Made by a program: the position numbers and the translations under genes. The notes under the pieces were generated by a model. The model had not been told where the DNA came from. It was given only the letters and a program-made list of their open reading frames with translations, and ran no database searches. A stretch of 64,000 nt of DNA from Ulvibacterium marinum (GTDB taxonomy: Bacteria > Bacteroidota > Bacteroidia > Flavobacteriales > Flavobacteriaceae): the NCBI RefSeq assembly GCF_003626755.1, contig NZ_RBCJ01000001.1:1240001-1304000 (forward strand), read 5' to 3'. This document shows positions 46,544 through 55,032 of this stretch, one piece after another. Position 1 is the stretch's first letter. Every line of letters begins with the position of its first letter.

Positions 46544-47490
46544 TAGACAACCTTTTGAAAGTTGCCATGGCCCAGATTGCCCCTATTTGGTTGGATAAGG
46601 AGGCAACCCTTCAAAAAATTGAGCAAACCATTCTCGAGGCTGCAAAAGAGCAGGTAGAATTACTGGTTTTTGGTGAAGCTTTGTTACCGGGATACCCTTT
46701 TTGGTTAGCATTGACCGATGGCGCCGCGTGGGATTCCAAGGTGAACAAGGAACTGCATGCCCACTACGTGAGAAATGCCGTTCAAATTGAGGAGCTGGGT
46801 GCCATTTGTAAATTGGCCAAGGATTATCAGATGTCTCTATATTTAGGGGTAATAGAGCGGGCCAAAGATCGTGGTGGGCATAGTCTGTACTGTTCCTTGG
46901 TCTACATTGATGCCCAAGGAGAGATTAAATCCGTACATAGAAAATTACAGCCCACCTATGATGAGCGCTTAACATGGGCTCCCGGTGATGGTAATGGACT
47001 GCAAGTACATCCGTTGAAGCAATTTACCGTAGGTGGACTCAATTGTTGGGAGAATTGGATGCCCCTGCCCAGAACGGCACTATATGCACAGGGTGAAAAT
47101 TTGCATATTGCGGTTTGGCCCGGTAACGATCATAATACAAGGGATATAACACGTTTTATTGCAAGGGAATCCAGAAGTTATGTAATCAGTGTCTCCTCTT
47201 TGATGAGTAGGAAGGATTTTCCCGAACGGACACCCCATCTTGAAAAAATACTGGAAAAGGCTCCAGAGGTCTTGGCCAATGGCGGCTCTTGTATTGCCGG
47301 CCCTAATGGAGACTGGATTGTTGAGCCCGTATTACTTAGAGAAGGTCTTATAATTGAAGCCTTGGATTTTAACCGGGTATATGAGGAACGCCAGAATTTT
47401 GACCCATCAGGGCATTACTCCCGCCCAGACGTAACCAAATTGATTGTGAATAGGGAAAGACAATCTACAATAGATTTCAAAGACCCATGA
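46540..47490 (+). CDS. Nitrilase-branch carbon-nitrogen hydrolase
   Basis: 316 residues. The Glu-Lys-Cys triad is seen in FGEALLPGYPFW, HRKLQPTYDERLTWAPGDG and GGLNCWENWMPL; the CWEN form of the last motif is that of true nitrilases rather than amidases. It should hydrolyse an organic nitrile to acid and ammonia in the cytoplasm; the substrate is not known. It is translationally coupled to the UbiA gene and ends 11 bp from the convergent S9 peptidase gene. Its link to isoprenoid genes is unexplained. Confidence 0.9.
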   Translation: MIDNLLKVAMAQIAPIWLDKEATLQKIEQTILEAAKEQVELLVFGEALLPGYPFWLALTDGAAWDSKVNKELHAHYVRNAVQIEELGAICKLAKDYQMSLYLGVIERAKDRGGHSLYCSLVYIDAQGEIKSVHRKLQPTYDERLTWAPGDGNGLQVHPLKQFTVGGLNCWENWMPLPRTALYAQGENLHIAVWPGNDHNTRDITRFIARESRSYVISVSSLMSRKDFPERTPHLEKILEKAPEVLANGGSCIAGPNGDWIVEPVLLREGLIIEALDFNRVYEERQNFDPSGHYSRPDVTKLIVNRERQSTIDFKDP

Positions 47491-47501
47491 TTTACGTTTC
47501 T

Positions 47502-50303
47502 TTAATTGCCTTCGGTCCCTTGGATCAATTCATAACCCAAATGGATGCCTTTTTCCATAGGAGGAACCCCGTGCTCCATCCAGTTAGGTTTTGGTGCTCC
47601 CTTTAGATAATGGTCAAAAAACTGGGTCATTCGGATATTAAAATCCTTCCGATTCTGCAATTTTAACGGCCAATGCGGTTCACCATTGTAATTAAGAAAC
47701 CAGGAAGGCTTCCCCAGTCGTCTTAGACTCACAAAAAATTCTATTCCCTGGTACCAGGGGACATGTCCGTCAGCATCATTGTGCATGATCAAAAGAGGGG
47801 TATTAATTTTATCAATATTGAAAATGGGGGAATTTTCGATATACCGCGAAGGATATTCCCAAGGGGTTCCCCCGATTCTACTCTGTGTATGTTCGTATTG
47901 AAACTGGCGACTTAGGCCGGTCCACCAGCGGATACCACCATAGGCACTGATCATATTGGGTACGGGCGCACCGGCTTCGGCGGCTTTGAAAATATCGGTT
48001 TTCGTTACCAAATAGGCGATTTGATATCCGCCCCAACTATGTCCTTGAACACCAATATTATCCTTATCCACGAATCCCTTTTCTATTAATGAGGTAATAC
48101 CTGGAATTACACAGTTAAAGGCACTCTCACCCGGATATCCAATTCGGTAGTGTACATCTGGATTAAAAATTACATATCCCCTACTGGCATAAAAACTATA
48201 GTTAAGTGAAGAGCGCTCGGCCCGGGGATGGCGATGCCTATGAAGTCCGTCTGAACTTCTCTCATAGAAGTTAACCAACATGGGGTATTTTTTGTTCGGA
48301 TCAAAGTTTTCAGGTTTAACCAACATACCTGTAAGTTCCTTACCATCCAGAGAAGCCCAATTCACCAATTCTATGGTACCCCACCGATATTCCTTTTGCT
48401 GGGGATTAGCATTGCTGAGAACGATTTCTTTTTTAAAACCAAGATCTGATGATCGCAGATCGGGAAATTCTTGGAAGGATTGTCGGGTATAGATTAGGGC
48501 ATCATCCAACAAAGCCTTTATTGGGATTGAATATTGGAATGGTCCCGTAATCAATGACTTAAGACGATTTTTCTTAAAATCGAAGTTTGCGTAACCACCA
48601 TCTTTGCTCATTTCATTGAAGGAAGTAAGCAGCCATGGTTCGTTCGTTGGAATATGATGGATTTCCTTGTCCAAAGCTACATACCTATACATCGTTTTCT
48701 TTTCCCTTCCAAATGTCAATCGGGTTGCTTCCCCAGTTTCAGGGTCAAATCTCCAAAGGTCATAGCGATCGTATAGGATGAGATATTCGTCATTTTCCGT
48801 CCAGCCCGCAACGCCATAGGAATAAGGATAATTGGGGTAGTCATTCAATTCCTCATAAAAAACTCTTCCTTTGGTCAAGGCTTTATAGGTTCCTTTGGGT
48901 AGGCTATAGGTAAACCAAGTACTATCAACACGGCTATAGCCATAGGCGTACTTAGCTTTTGGGCTCAAGCGTAAAGAGGGGACCTTGGTCCATTGAAGAA
49001 GAGTTTCCCCGGTAATCGAATTGACCACGCGATAATCATTTTCTCGTCTTCCCGTCCATTGACTTTCAAGCTCATTGGGTAAGGTGGTGCCGGACAGAGC
49101 GTATATGGCATTGCCCTCATCGCCCAATGCCGTTTGGGTATAATGGGTATTGCCCAATTGTACCAAAGTATTGTCTTTTAAGTGTATAGCGGTTTGGTAG
49201 GATTGGACGGTATCGTTCTTTAATTGTAGTTCTTGAACCGTATAGAGCCTAGGTTCCTTATACGTCCAGACCTCTACATTTACGATTTCGTCTTCGGTAA
49301 GGGTGGTATCCTTTAAAATGGGAGGGGTGGCCAAGCCAAAGAATAGTTTCGATTCGTCCTTGGAAAAACTAACCTTGCCATAATGTGATACCATGTATCC
49401 ATTAGGGGCTGTGGATTTATCGATTATTTTTTCCGCAGTTGTATCCCCATCTTTCCATAGGAATAGTTCATTGGGCCGTACCTGTATTTTTGTGGTATCG
49501 GTGTCGACTATAAAACCCAAATTTTTCCCGGATTCGCTGAAGTTGAGTTGGAAATACTTTCCCTTTTTTGAACTATGTATCTTACCACTTTCACCGATTT
49601 CCAAATTCATGACAAAGACCCCCGCATCGGCTTCCTTATTTTTTCCAGTGGTAGCATAAGCAAACCACTTTCCCTTTTTTGCAAACACAAAGTTCGTCAC
49701 ATATTTGAGGGTATCCTCCTGTTGAGTTTTCAAATTTCTCAAAACCACATGGTATCCGTTTTTTTTATTCGGTTTTTTGGGTTTGCTCTTTTTCTTTTCT
49801 TCTTTCCTGGTAACCGAATCTTCTTTCTCCTCTTTTTTTTCCTTGATTTCCTCTAATTGATAAGCTACATAACCCGACCATTTTTCAGGCACTTTATACG
49901 ATTTAACATGGCCAATTTTCACTAAACTACCATTAGTTAGATTTAAAATGCCCAGAGAATCCTTGGGCAGATTCTCTTTTTTTACTTTACGGCTTTTCAT
50001 GGCCGTAACACTGTCCTTCCAGGCCTTTATGGTAAATAACGCGAATTGGGAGTCATAGGTAAATGTGCCTTTCTTGGCACGTTCATGTTCAAACAGCAAG
50101 GAGCCTTTGGAATTCTTAATCTTTAAAAAGTTATCTTTTTCACCTTTTTGCAAGGTGTATAATACGTAATTCCCATTAGGTGAAATCGCTTCATCCTGTA
50201 TAATGTTCCACAAATCAAGATCAGTATGGTCCAAGACCTTTTTTTGAGCAAGGAGCATGGCAGGGAATAGGACAAAAAAAAGGGCAAGTGGTCTTCTAGT
50301 CAT
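47502..50303 (-). CDS. Secreted S9-family (prolyl oligopeptidase) serine peptidase
   Basis: 933 residues from the ATG at 50303, which starts the signal peptide MTRRPLALFFVLFPAMLLAQ; the frame extends upstream without a sensible signal. An N-terminal beta-propeller of ~600 residues has a highly charged Lys/Glu insertion (~residues 160-190), then the alpha/beta hydrolase domain with Ser in GHSWGGYQ, Asp in HNDADGHVPW and His in GEPHWPL. It should cleave short peptides, often after Pro, in the periplasm. Divergent from the RluB-like gene. Confidence 0.92.
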   Translation of the reverse strand: MTRRPLALFFVLFPAMLLAQKKVLDHTDLDLWNIIQDEAISPNGNYVLYTLQKGEKDNFLKIKNSKGSLLFEHERAKKGTFTYDSQFALFTIKAWKDSVTAMKSRKVKKENLPKDSLGILNLTNGSLVKIGHVKSYKVPEKWSGYVAYQLEEIKEKKEEKEDSVTRKEEKKKSKPKKPNKKNGYHVVLRNLKTQQEDTLKYVTNFVFAKKGKWFAYATTGKNKEADAGVFVMNLEIGESGKIHSSKKGKYFQLNFSESGKNLGFIVDTDTTKIQVRPNELFLWKDGDTTAEKIIDKSTAPNGYMVSHYGKVSFSKDESKLFFGLATPPILKDTTLTEDEIVNVEVWTYKEPRLYTVQELQLKNDTVQSYQTAIHLKDNTLVQLGNTHYTQTALGDEGNAIYALSGTTLPNELESQWTGRRENDYRVVNSITGETLLQWTKVPSLRLSPKAKYAYGYSRVDSTWFTYSLPKGTYKALTKGRVFYEELNDYPNYPYSYGVAGWTENDEYLILYDRYDLWRFDPETGEATRLTFGREKKTMYRYVALDKEIHHIPTNEPWLLTSFNEMSKDGGYANFDFKKNRLKSLITGPFQYSIPIKALLDDALIYTRQSFQEFPDLRSSDLGFKKEIVLSNANPQQKEYRWGTIELVNWASLDGKELTGMLVKPENFDPNKKYPMLVNFYERSSDGLHRHRHPRAERSSLNYSFYASRGYVIFNPDVHYRIGYPGESAFNCVIPGITSLIEKGFVDKDNIGVQGHSWGGYQIAYLVTKTDIFKAAEAGAPVPNMISAYGGIRWWTGLSRQFQYEHTQSRIGGTPWEYPSRYIENSPIFNIDKINTPLLIMHNDADGHVPWYQGIEFFVSLRRLGKPSWFLNYNGEPHWPLKLQNRKDFNIRMTQFFDHYLKGAPKPNWMEHGVPPMEKGIHLGYELIQGTEGN

Positions 50304-50424
50304 TTGGATGAAATTGAATCCCATAAAGATAAGGGTAATAGGGAATATGGTGATGTAAAACTGACCCCCATCAGGGCCAAACCAATTAAATGGGGAAAAC
50401 TCGAAATCATCCAATTGCCTTCCC

Positions 50425-50432
50425 TACCTTTG
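50425..50432 (+). promoter_or_regulatory. -7 box of the RsuA/RluB-like gene
   Basis: TACCTTTG matches TAnnTTTG, 15 bp before the ATG at 50448, which implies a very short leader. It adjoins a -7-like box for the divergent peptidase gene. No clear -33 box. Confidence 0.5.
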
Positions 50433-50433
50433 C

Positions 50434-50441
50434 CAAAAATA
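50434..50441 (-). promoter_or_regulatory. -7-like box for the divergent S9 peptidase gene
   Basis: Minus-strand TATTTTTG fits TAnnTTTG and lies one base from the plus-strand -7 box, so the two promoters could not be occupied at once. No -33 match is seen, so the call is tentative. Confidence 0.3.
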
Positions 50442-50447
50442 TAAGGT

Positions 50448-51290
50448 ATGGGCCGGTCAGACCACAATAAGGGAAGGAAGCCATCAGGAGGACAGAGGAG
50501 TAGTTATGGAAAGCGAAGTAACTATAGGGGAAACACCACTGCTCAAAAAGTGGAGCAACGTAAACAGTCTTCCGACCCTAATTTGATTCGGTTAAACAAA
50601 TATGTGGCCAACTCGGGGGTATGTACCCGTAGGGAAGCGGATGTTTACATTGCTTCTGGAAATGTTACCGTAAACGGAAAACCTATTACTGAAATGGGCC
50701 ATAAAGTGCGATTAAGCGATGAGGTACGTTTTGATGGTCGTTTGCTTAATCCGGTCAAAAAAGAATATGTGCTGCTGAACAAACCGAAGGATTTTACGGT
50801 CACTACCCGAAACGAAAAAGGAAAACGGACGGTATTAGGACTTATTTCCAATGCTTCAAAATCGGAGCTTTTGCCTGTAGGGAAATTGCAGAAGGAAACT
50901 ACCGGACTATTATTGTTTACCAATGATACCGATTTGACCCTGCGATTGAACAGTCCTAAAAATGGACTTCGTAAAATCTATCATGTGGAATTGAATAAAA
51001 GCCTAAGAAGTACTGACCTGAAAACCATACAGGCTGGAATGACCATAGATGAAAAAACGGTACGGGTACATGATATCAGTTTTGTTGAGAATGCCCCTAA
51101 AAATCAAATTGGTATCGAAATTTATAGTACCCGAAACAATATTGTGCATCGGATTTTTGAGGAACTGGGCTATGAGATTGTAAAATTTGATAGGGTAATC
51201 TATGGACCTTTGACCAAAAAGGATTTACCTCGAGGACATTGGAGGTATCTAACAGAGCAAGAGGTAATTAATTTGGGGATGATTAAATGA
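50448..51290 (+). CDS. RsuA/RluB-family pseudouridine synthase homologue lacking the catalytic Asp
   Basis: 280 residues: a basic, low-complexity N-terminal tail (residues 1-45, rich in Gly, Arg, Ser, Lys), an S4 RNA-binding domain (~47-105, RLNKYVANSGVCTRREADVYI), then the RsuA/RluB catalytic domain. The family motif GRLD-x3-TGLLLxTND reads here VGKLQKETTGLLLFTND, so the nucleophilic Asp is Gln148 (codon CAG at 50889). With that change it should not make pseudouridine in 16S or 23S rRNA by the known mechanism, though RNA binding could persist. Other parts of the domain are well kept. Confidence 0.88.
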   Translation: MGRSDHNKGRKPSGGQRSSYGKRSNYRGNTTAQKVEQRKQSSDPNLIRLNKYVANSGVCTRREADVYIASGNVTVNGKPITEMGHKVRLSDEVRFDGRLLNPVKKEYVLLNKPKDFTVTTRNEKGKRTVLGLISNASKSELLPVGKLQKETTGLLLFTNDTDLTLRLNSPKNGLRKIYHVELNKSLRSTDLKTIQAGMTIDEKTVRVHDISFVENAPKNQIGIEIYSTRNNIVHRIFEELGYEIVKFDRVIYGPLTKKDLPRGHWRYLTEQEVINLGMIK

Positions 51291-51305
51291 GTCCTCAATT
51301 GAGGC

Positions 51306-51329
51306 TCCTTTCCCTGGTCAGGGAAAGGA
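51306..51329. terminator. Hairpin after the RluB-like gene, also left end of the DUF559 unit
   Basis: TCCTTTCCCTG (51306-51316) pairs perfectly with CAGGGAAAGGA (51319-51329), 16 bp after the stop codon at 51290. A T-run follows further on. It can terminate the plus-strand gene and the convergent DUF559 gene. A separate palindrome CCTCAATTGAGG lies at 51293-51304. Confidence 0.6.
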
Positions 51330-51338
51330 ACTCTTACC

Positions 51339-51695
51339 TTATTTTTTGAAATTATCCTCTATTTCCTGGAGTACTGAGGTCAAATGATCAAAAACCATTT
51401 TATTTTCAAACCGGATGACTTTGTAATTTAGGTTTTCCAGATATTTTGTTCTTCGTTCGTCTTTTTCCGCTGCGACGGAATTATTATGAACTTCCCCATC
51501 AAGCTCCACAATGAGTCTTTCCGAGGCACAATAAAAGTCAACGATATAATTGCCAATACTATGTTGACGTCTAAACTTGCGGCCAGCTAATTTTTTGTGT
51601 TGTAGATATTTCCAAAGAAAAGCTTCGGCAGGGGTCAGATTCTGTCTTAGTTCTTTGCGACGATTCCTTAGCCGTGGCTTATCATGTTTTTTCAT
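51339..51695 (-). CDS. DUF559 endonuclease-like protein (PD-(D/E)XK/Vsr-like)
   Basis: 118 residues, the typical size. The nuclease core shows RRQHSIGNYIVDFYCASE followed by LIVELDGEVHNN, i.e. the D...E-x-D/E pattern of restriction-like and very-short-patch-repair nucleases; the N-terminus (RRKELRQNLTPAEAFLWKYL) is characteristic of DUF559. Its natural substrate is unknown. The gene is enclosed by inverted repeats and hairpins with which it may spread. Confidence 0.88.
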   Translation of the reverse strand: MKKHDKPRLRNRRKELRQNLTPAEAFLWKYLQHKKLAGRKFRRQHSIGNYIVDFYCASERLIVELDGEVHNNSVAAEKDERRTKYLENLNYKVIRFENKMVFDHLTSVLQEIEDNFKK

Positions 51696-51713
51696 ATCTC
51701 AATTCAATAGCTC

Positions 51714-51733
51714 CTTCCCTTATGCAAGGGAAG
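51714..51733. repeat. Internal hairpin of the DUF559 unit
   Basis: CTTCCCTT (51714-51721) and AAGGGAAG (51726-51733) form a perfect 8-bp stem with an ATGC loop, 18 bp upstream of the DUF559 start. It is a variant of the terminal repeats. Confidence 0.65.
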
Positions 51734-51804
51734 ATGGAAGGGATAGTTTTTCCCGTCCTTTCCTTTATTGATATGCCAAACTAGGGAAAGGAGCTCTTTT
51801 TAGG

Positions 51805-53085
51805 TCACGTGATTTTTTCCATCTTGGCCCTAATCTCTCCTAAACACAAATTCCCTAGACTACCTTCATGAGAATGCGAAATGTCTCGTTTAGGTTTGAA
51901 GTTTCCCGATTCAATCTCTTGTCCCATCTTTTTGTAAGCGTCTCGAAAGGGCATTCCGCCCTGTACCAGTTCATTTAGAGTATCTACACTAAACAAGTAA
52001 TCGTATTTGGAATCTTCTAAAATATTGGTATTGACTTTGATTTCTTTTAGGCTAAATGTCAATATCTCAAGACAAGCCTTCATATCCTGTAAGGCCGGAA
52101 CTATGATTTCCTTGACCAATTGCAGGTCCCTATGATACCCACTAGGCAAATTATTGATAACCAGGGTTAGTTGATTGGGTACCGCTTGGATTTTGTTGCA
52201 TTTGGCCCGTACCAATTCAAAAACATCCGGATTTTTCTTGTGTGGCATAATGCTGCTTCCTGTGGTCAATTCATCAGGAAAAGAAATGAAGTCAAAATTT
52301 TGGCTCATGTACAAGCAAATGTCCATGGCCAATTTGGATAGGGTTGAGGCAATGCTCGCCATACCAAAAGCAGTGGCTTTTTCTACTTTTCCCCGACCCA
52401 TTTGGGCGGCCACCACATTGTACTTTAAGGTTTCAAAACCCATTTCTTCTGTGGTAAAACTTCGATCAATAGGAAAAGAGCTACCATAACCCGCAGCACT
52501 CCCTAAAGGGTTCTGATTGGCTGTTTTATAAGCGGCTTCAACAAAATACAGATCATCGATCAGCGTTTCCGCATAGGCGGAAAACCAAAGTCCAAAAGAA
52601 GAAGGCATGGCAATTTGCAAGTGGGTATAGCCGGGCAACAAAACCTCTTTGTGTGTTTCGGCCAGATTCAGTAGAAGGTCAAATAAAACCCTAGTCTGAC
52701 TTTTGATAATGTTGAGTTCATCTTTCAGATAGAGATGCATGGCTACCAAAACCTGATCGTTTCGTGATCGTGCCGTATGGATTTTTTTTCCGGTATCCCC
52801 CAGTTTTTCGGTGAGTAAAAATTCAATTTTGGAATGCATGTCCTCAAAGGAATCCTCAATCGTAAAAGAACCCTCCTCAATGCTTTTTGCAATGGCATTT
52901 AGTTCATTGATCAGCGCTTCTGTTTCCGCATCGGTCAACAGCTCAATTTTCCCCAGCATCTTGGCATGGGCCTTGGAGGCGATGACATCGTATTTTGCCA
53001 GTACCAAATCCAATTCCCGATCATTACCTACAGTGAATTGGTCTATTTTCTTATCGGTACTAAAGCCTTTATCCCAGAGTTTCAT
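51805..53085 (-). CDS. argH: Argininosuccinate lyase
   Basis: 426 residues of the fumarase/aspartase superfamily. The signature TTGSSIMPHKKNPD carries the catalytic Ser loop; HTARSRNDQV and the helix bundle ALEGYTHLQ-like segment LPGYTHLQIAMPSS are present. It splits argininosuccinate to arginine and fumarate, the last step of the pathway. Last gene of the arginine-proline operon, 83 bp after argE across a repeat. The DUF559 unit begins 10 bp after its stop. Confidence 0.97.
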   Translation of the reverse strand: MKLWDKGFSTDKKIDQFTVGNDRELDLVLAKYDVIASKAHAKMLGKIELLTDAETEALINELNAIAKSIEEGSFTIEDSFEDMHSKIEFLLTEKLGDTGKKIHTARSRNDQVLVAMHLYLKDELNIIKSQTRVLFDLLLNLAETHKEVLLPGYTHLQIAMPSSFGLWFSAYAETLIDDLYFVEAAYKTANQNPLGSAAGYGSSFPIDRSFTTEEMGFETLKYNVVAAQMGRGKVEKATAFGMASIASTLSKLAMDICLYMSQNFDFISFPDELTTGSSIMPHKKNPDVFELVRAKCNKIQAVPNQLTLVINNLPSGYHRDLQLVKEIIVPALQDMKACLEILTFSLKEIKVNTNILEDSKYDYLFSVDTLNELVQGGMPFRDAYKKMGQEIESGNFKPKRDISHSHEGSLGNLCLGEIRAKMEKIT

Positions 53086-53168
53086 ATTTTAAGGTGTCAA
53101 ATTCAAGTTCAAACGTCAAGTTCAAATACGGTTTTCATAAATTTTGTATTTGATATTTGTATTTGAGT
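53086..53168. repeat. Intergenic repeat between argE and argH, copy A
   Basis: A low-complexity element built of TCAAATTCAA-type and TATTTGA-type units. TCAAATAC (53122-53129) is complementary to GTATTTGA at 53146-53153 and again at 53159-53166, so it can fold. A related copy lies between proC and argD (59829-59945). Confidence 0.6.
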
Positions 53169-54236
53169 TTAGTTTTTTAAAAATCCTTCCAAAATTTGAA
53201 TATACAAACCAATCCCTTCCTCAATTTCATGGACATAAATAAATTCATCCGCGGAGTGCGAACGTGTGCTATCACCCGGGCCCAATTTCATGGATTGACA
53301 AGTCAATGCCGCTTGATCGGACAAAGTGGGCGAACCGTAGGTTTTTCGCCCTAAAGCAATTCCCGATTTTACCAAAGGGTGTTTTTTATCAATTGCCGAG
53401 GAATTTAAGCGCAATGAGCGGGGTTTAAGTTCACAGGGAGCTTCCTTGATCAGAATGTCCGCGATTTCCTTATTACTGTATGCATCGTTGACCCGAACAT
53501 CAATGACCAGATCTACATGGCCCGGTACCACATTGTGCTGGTTACCGGCATTGATTTGCGTTACGGTCATTTTCGTTTCACCCAAAACATCGGAAACGTT
53601 TTTGAACCTATAGTTTTTGAACCATTCCAATACATGGATCGTGTTGTAGATTGAATTGTTGTCATTGGGATGGGCGGCGTGGGAAGGGGTTCCCTGAACG
53701 GATGCATCAAAAACCACCAAGCCCTTTTCGGCAATGGCCAAATCCATTAACGTAGGTTCCCCAACAATGGCCACATCAATTTTTGGAAGACTGGGAAGTA
53801 AACCTCGTAAACTATTATCCCCCGCATTTTCCTCTTCTGCCGAAGCTACCATCAAAAGATTATGGGATAGCCCTTCCGTGGAATAAAAATAGGTAAACGT
53901 TGCCAACAACGAGACCAACGCTCCTCCAGCATCATTACTGCCCAGCCCGTATAGTTTCCCATTTTCTATATGGGCCTGGAATGGATCTTTAGTATAGGCA
54001 GAATTTGGTTTCACGGTATCGTGGTGGGAGTTCAAAAGCAAAGTGGGTTTGGAATTATCCCAATGTTTATTTTTTGCATAAACGTTATTGTTATCACGTT
54101 CAAAAGGAATAGTACAAGAGGTAAACCAAGCTTCCAATGCGGAAGCCGTACCTTCCTCCTCTCCTGAAAAAGATGGAATGGATATCAACTCCATTAATAG
54201 GGCTATCGCTTTTTCGGTAAGTTTGGATATCTCCAT
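53169..54236 (-). CDS. argE: M20-family N-acyl-L-ornithine/citrulline deacylase (ArgE-type)
   Basis: 355 residues from the ATG at 54236, chosen because it follows the argB stop by 2 bp and begins the conserved MEISKLTEKAIALLMELISIPS; the frame extends 34 codons into argB. Metal ligands and catalytic residues of the M20 zinc peptidases are visible in NSHHDTVKP, GSNDAGGA and SAEEEN. It removes the acyl group from N-acylornithine or, in Bacteroidota with ArgF', N-acylcitrulline, releasing the free amino acid for ArgG. Which acyl group, acetyl or succinyl, is not certain. Confidence 0.88.
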   Translation of the reverse strand: MEISKLTEKAIALLMELISIPSFSGEEEGTASALEAWFTSCTIPFERDNNNVYAKNKHWDNSKPTLLLNSHHDTVKPNSAYTKDPFQAHIENGKLYGLGSNDAGGALVSLLATFTYFYSTEGLSHNLLMVASAEEENAGDNSLRGLLPSLPKIDVAIVGEPTLMDLAIAEKGLVVFDASVQGTPSHAAHPNDNNSIYNTIHVLEWFKNYRFKNVSDVLGETKMTVTQINAGNQHNVVPGHVDLVIDVRVNDAYSNKEIADILIKEAPCELKPRSLRLNSSAIDKKHPLVKSGIALGRKTYGSPTLSDQAALTCQSMKLGPGDSTRSHSADEFIYVHEIEEGIGLYIQILEGFLKN

Positions 54237-54238
54237 AT

Positions 54239-55018
54239 TTAGAGGGTTAAGGTGGTAAAAAGTTTTGATTCTGAATCGATCATTGAAATATCTCCTATAC
54301 AGACTTTGTGTACATTTTTTTGAAGTGCATGAAAGCAATTTTCCAGTTTGGGCAACATACCTTCGGAAATAATGTCTTTTTCACGTATCTCCATATAGGT
54401 TTTAGAATCGATGGTCTTGATAACCGAATTGTCATCGGCCATATCCAAAAGTACGCCCTTCTTTTCAAAGCAATAGTACAGGGTGGTCTCAAAGCTATGG
54501 CCCATGCCTATAGCAATTTCCGAAGCAATGGTATCGGCATTGGTATTCAACAACTGCCCCTCACCATTATGGGTAAGCGCACAGAAAACAGGAACAAATC
54601 CCGAGTTTAACAAATTTGAAATTGAATTGACATTTACGATGTCAACATCCCCGGCAAAACCATAGTCGATTTCCTTTACAGGTCTTTGATGTGCACGGAT
54701 CGCATCGGCATCCGCGCCACTTAATCCAATGGCATTACAGGCCAATGCCTGAAGTTGTGCCACAATCGTTTTATTGGTAAGACCTCCATACACCATGGTA
54801 ACCACCTCTAGACTTTCGGCATCGGTGATTCTTCTTCCTCCTGCCATTTTTGGGGTCATCCCTAATTTTTTTAGGATCTGGGTCGCTTTCTTTCCGCCTC
54901 CATGTACCAAGATTTTAGGACCCTCCATTTTGGCGAATAGGCTTAGAAATCTAGAAAGTTCTGCTTTGTCTTCTATAACATTCCCCCCAATTTTTACTAC
55001 TGCCAGTTTGGATTTCAT
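54239..55018 (-). CDS. argB: N-acetyl(acyl)glutamate kinase
   Basis: 259 residues, amino-acid-kinase family. VVKIGGNVIED opens the protein, HGGGKKATQ is the phosphate/substrate loop, and GGRRITDAESLEVV with GLSGADADAI completes the site. It phosphorylates N-acylglutamate, step two of the arginine branch. It lacks the N-terminal helix of arginine-inhibited hexameric forms, so direct arginine feedback is less likely. 14 bp after the SDR gene and 2 bp before argE. Confidence 0.96.
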   Translation of the reverse strand: MKSKLAVVKIGGNVIEDKAELSRFLSLFAKMEGPKILVHGGGKKATQILKKLGMTPKMAGGRRITDAESLEVVTMVYGGLTNKTIVAQLQALACNAIGLSGADADAIRAHQRPVKEIDYGFAGDVDIVNVNSISNLLNSGFVPVFCALTHNGEGQLLNTNADTIASEIAIGMGHSFETTLYYCFEKKGVLLDMADDNSVIKTIDSKTYMEIREKDIISEGMLPKLENCFHALQKNVHKVCIGDISMIDSESKLFTTLTL

Positions 55019-55032
55019 ATTCTCGATTCAAG

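Larger units (their letters stand above)
51304..51794. mobile_element. DUF559 cassette bounded by 12-bp inverted repeats
   Basis: GCTCCTTTCCCT at 51304-51315 and its exact complement at 51783-51794 bracket a 491-bp unit holding only the DUF559 gene and further hairpins made of the same CTTCCCT-type sequence (51306-51329 and 51714-51733). No target-site duplication is evident. The unit sits between the RluB-like gene and argH, in the intergenic end of both. This resembles small elements in which a nuclease gene travels with palindromic repeats. Confidence 0.5.

Noticed and set aside
50304-50414. 37-codon N-terminal extension of the S9 peptidase
   Set aside because: The signal peptide starts at the internal ATG at 50303.
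51293-51304. CCTCAATTGAGG as target-site or operator
   Set aside because: A short palindrome directly beside a terminator; no second copy or duplication was found, so no separate role is claimed.
54237-54338. 34-codon N-terminal extension of argE
   Set aside because: It runs into argB and encodes no conserved M20 residues; the ATG at 54236 fits operon spacing.
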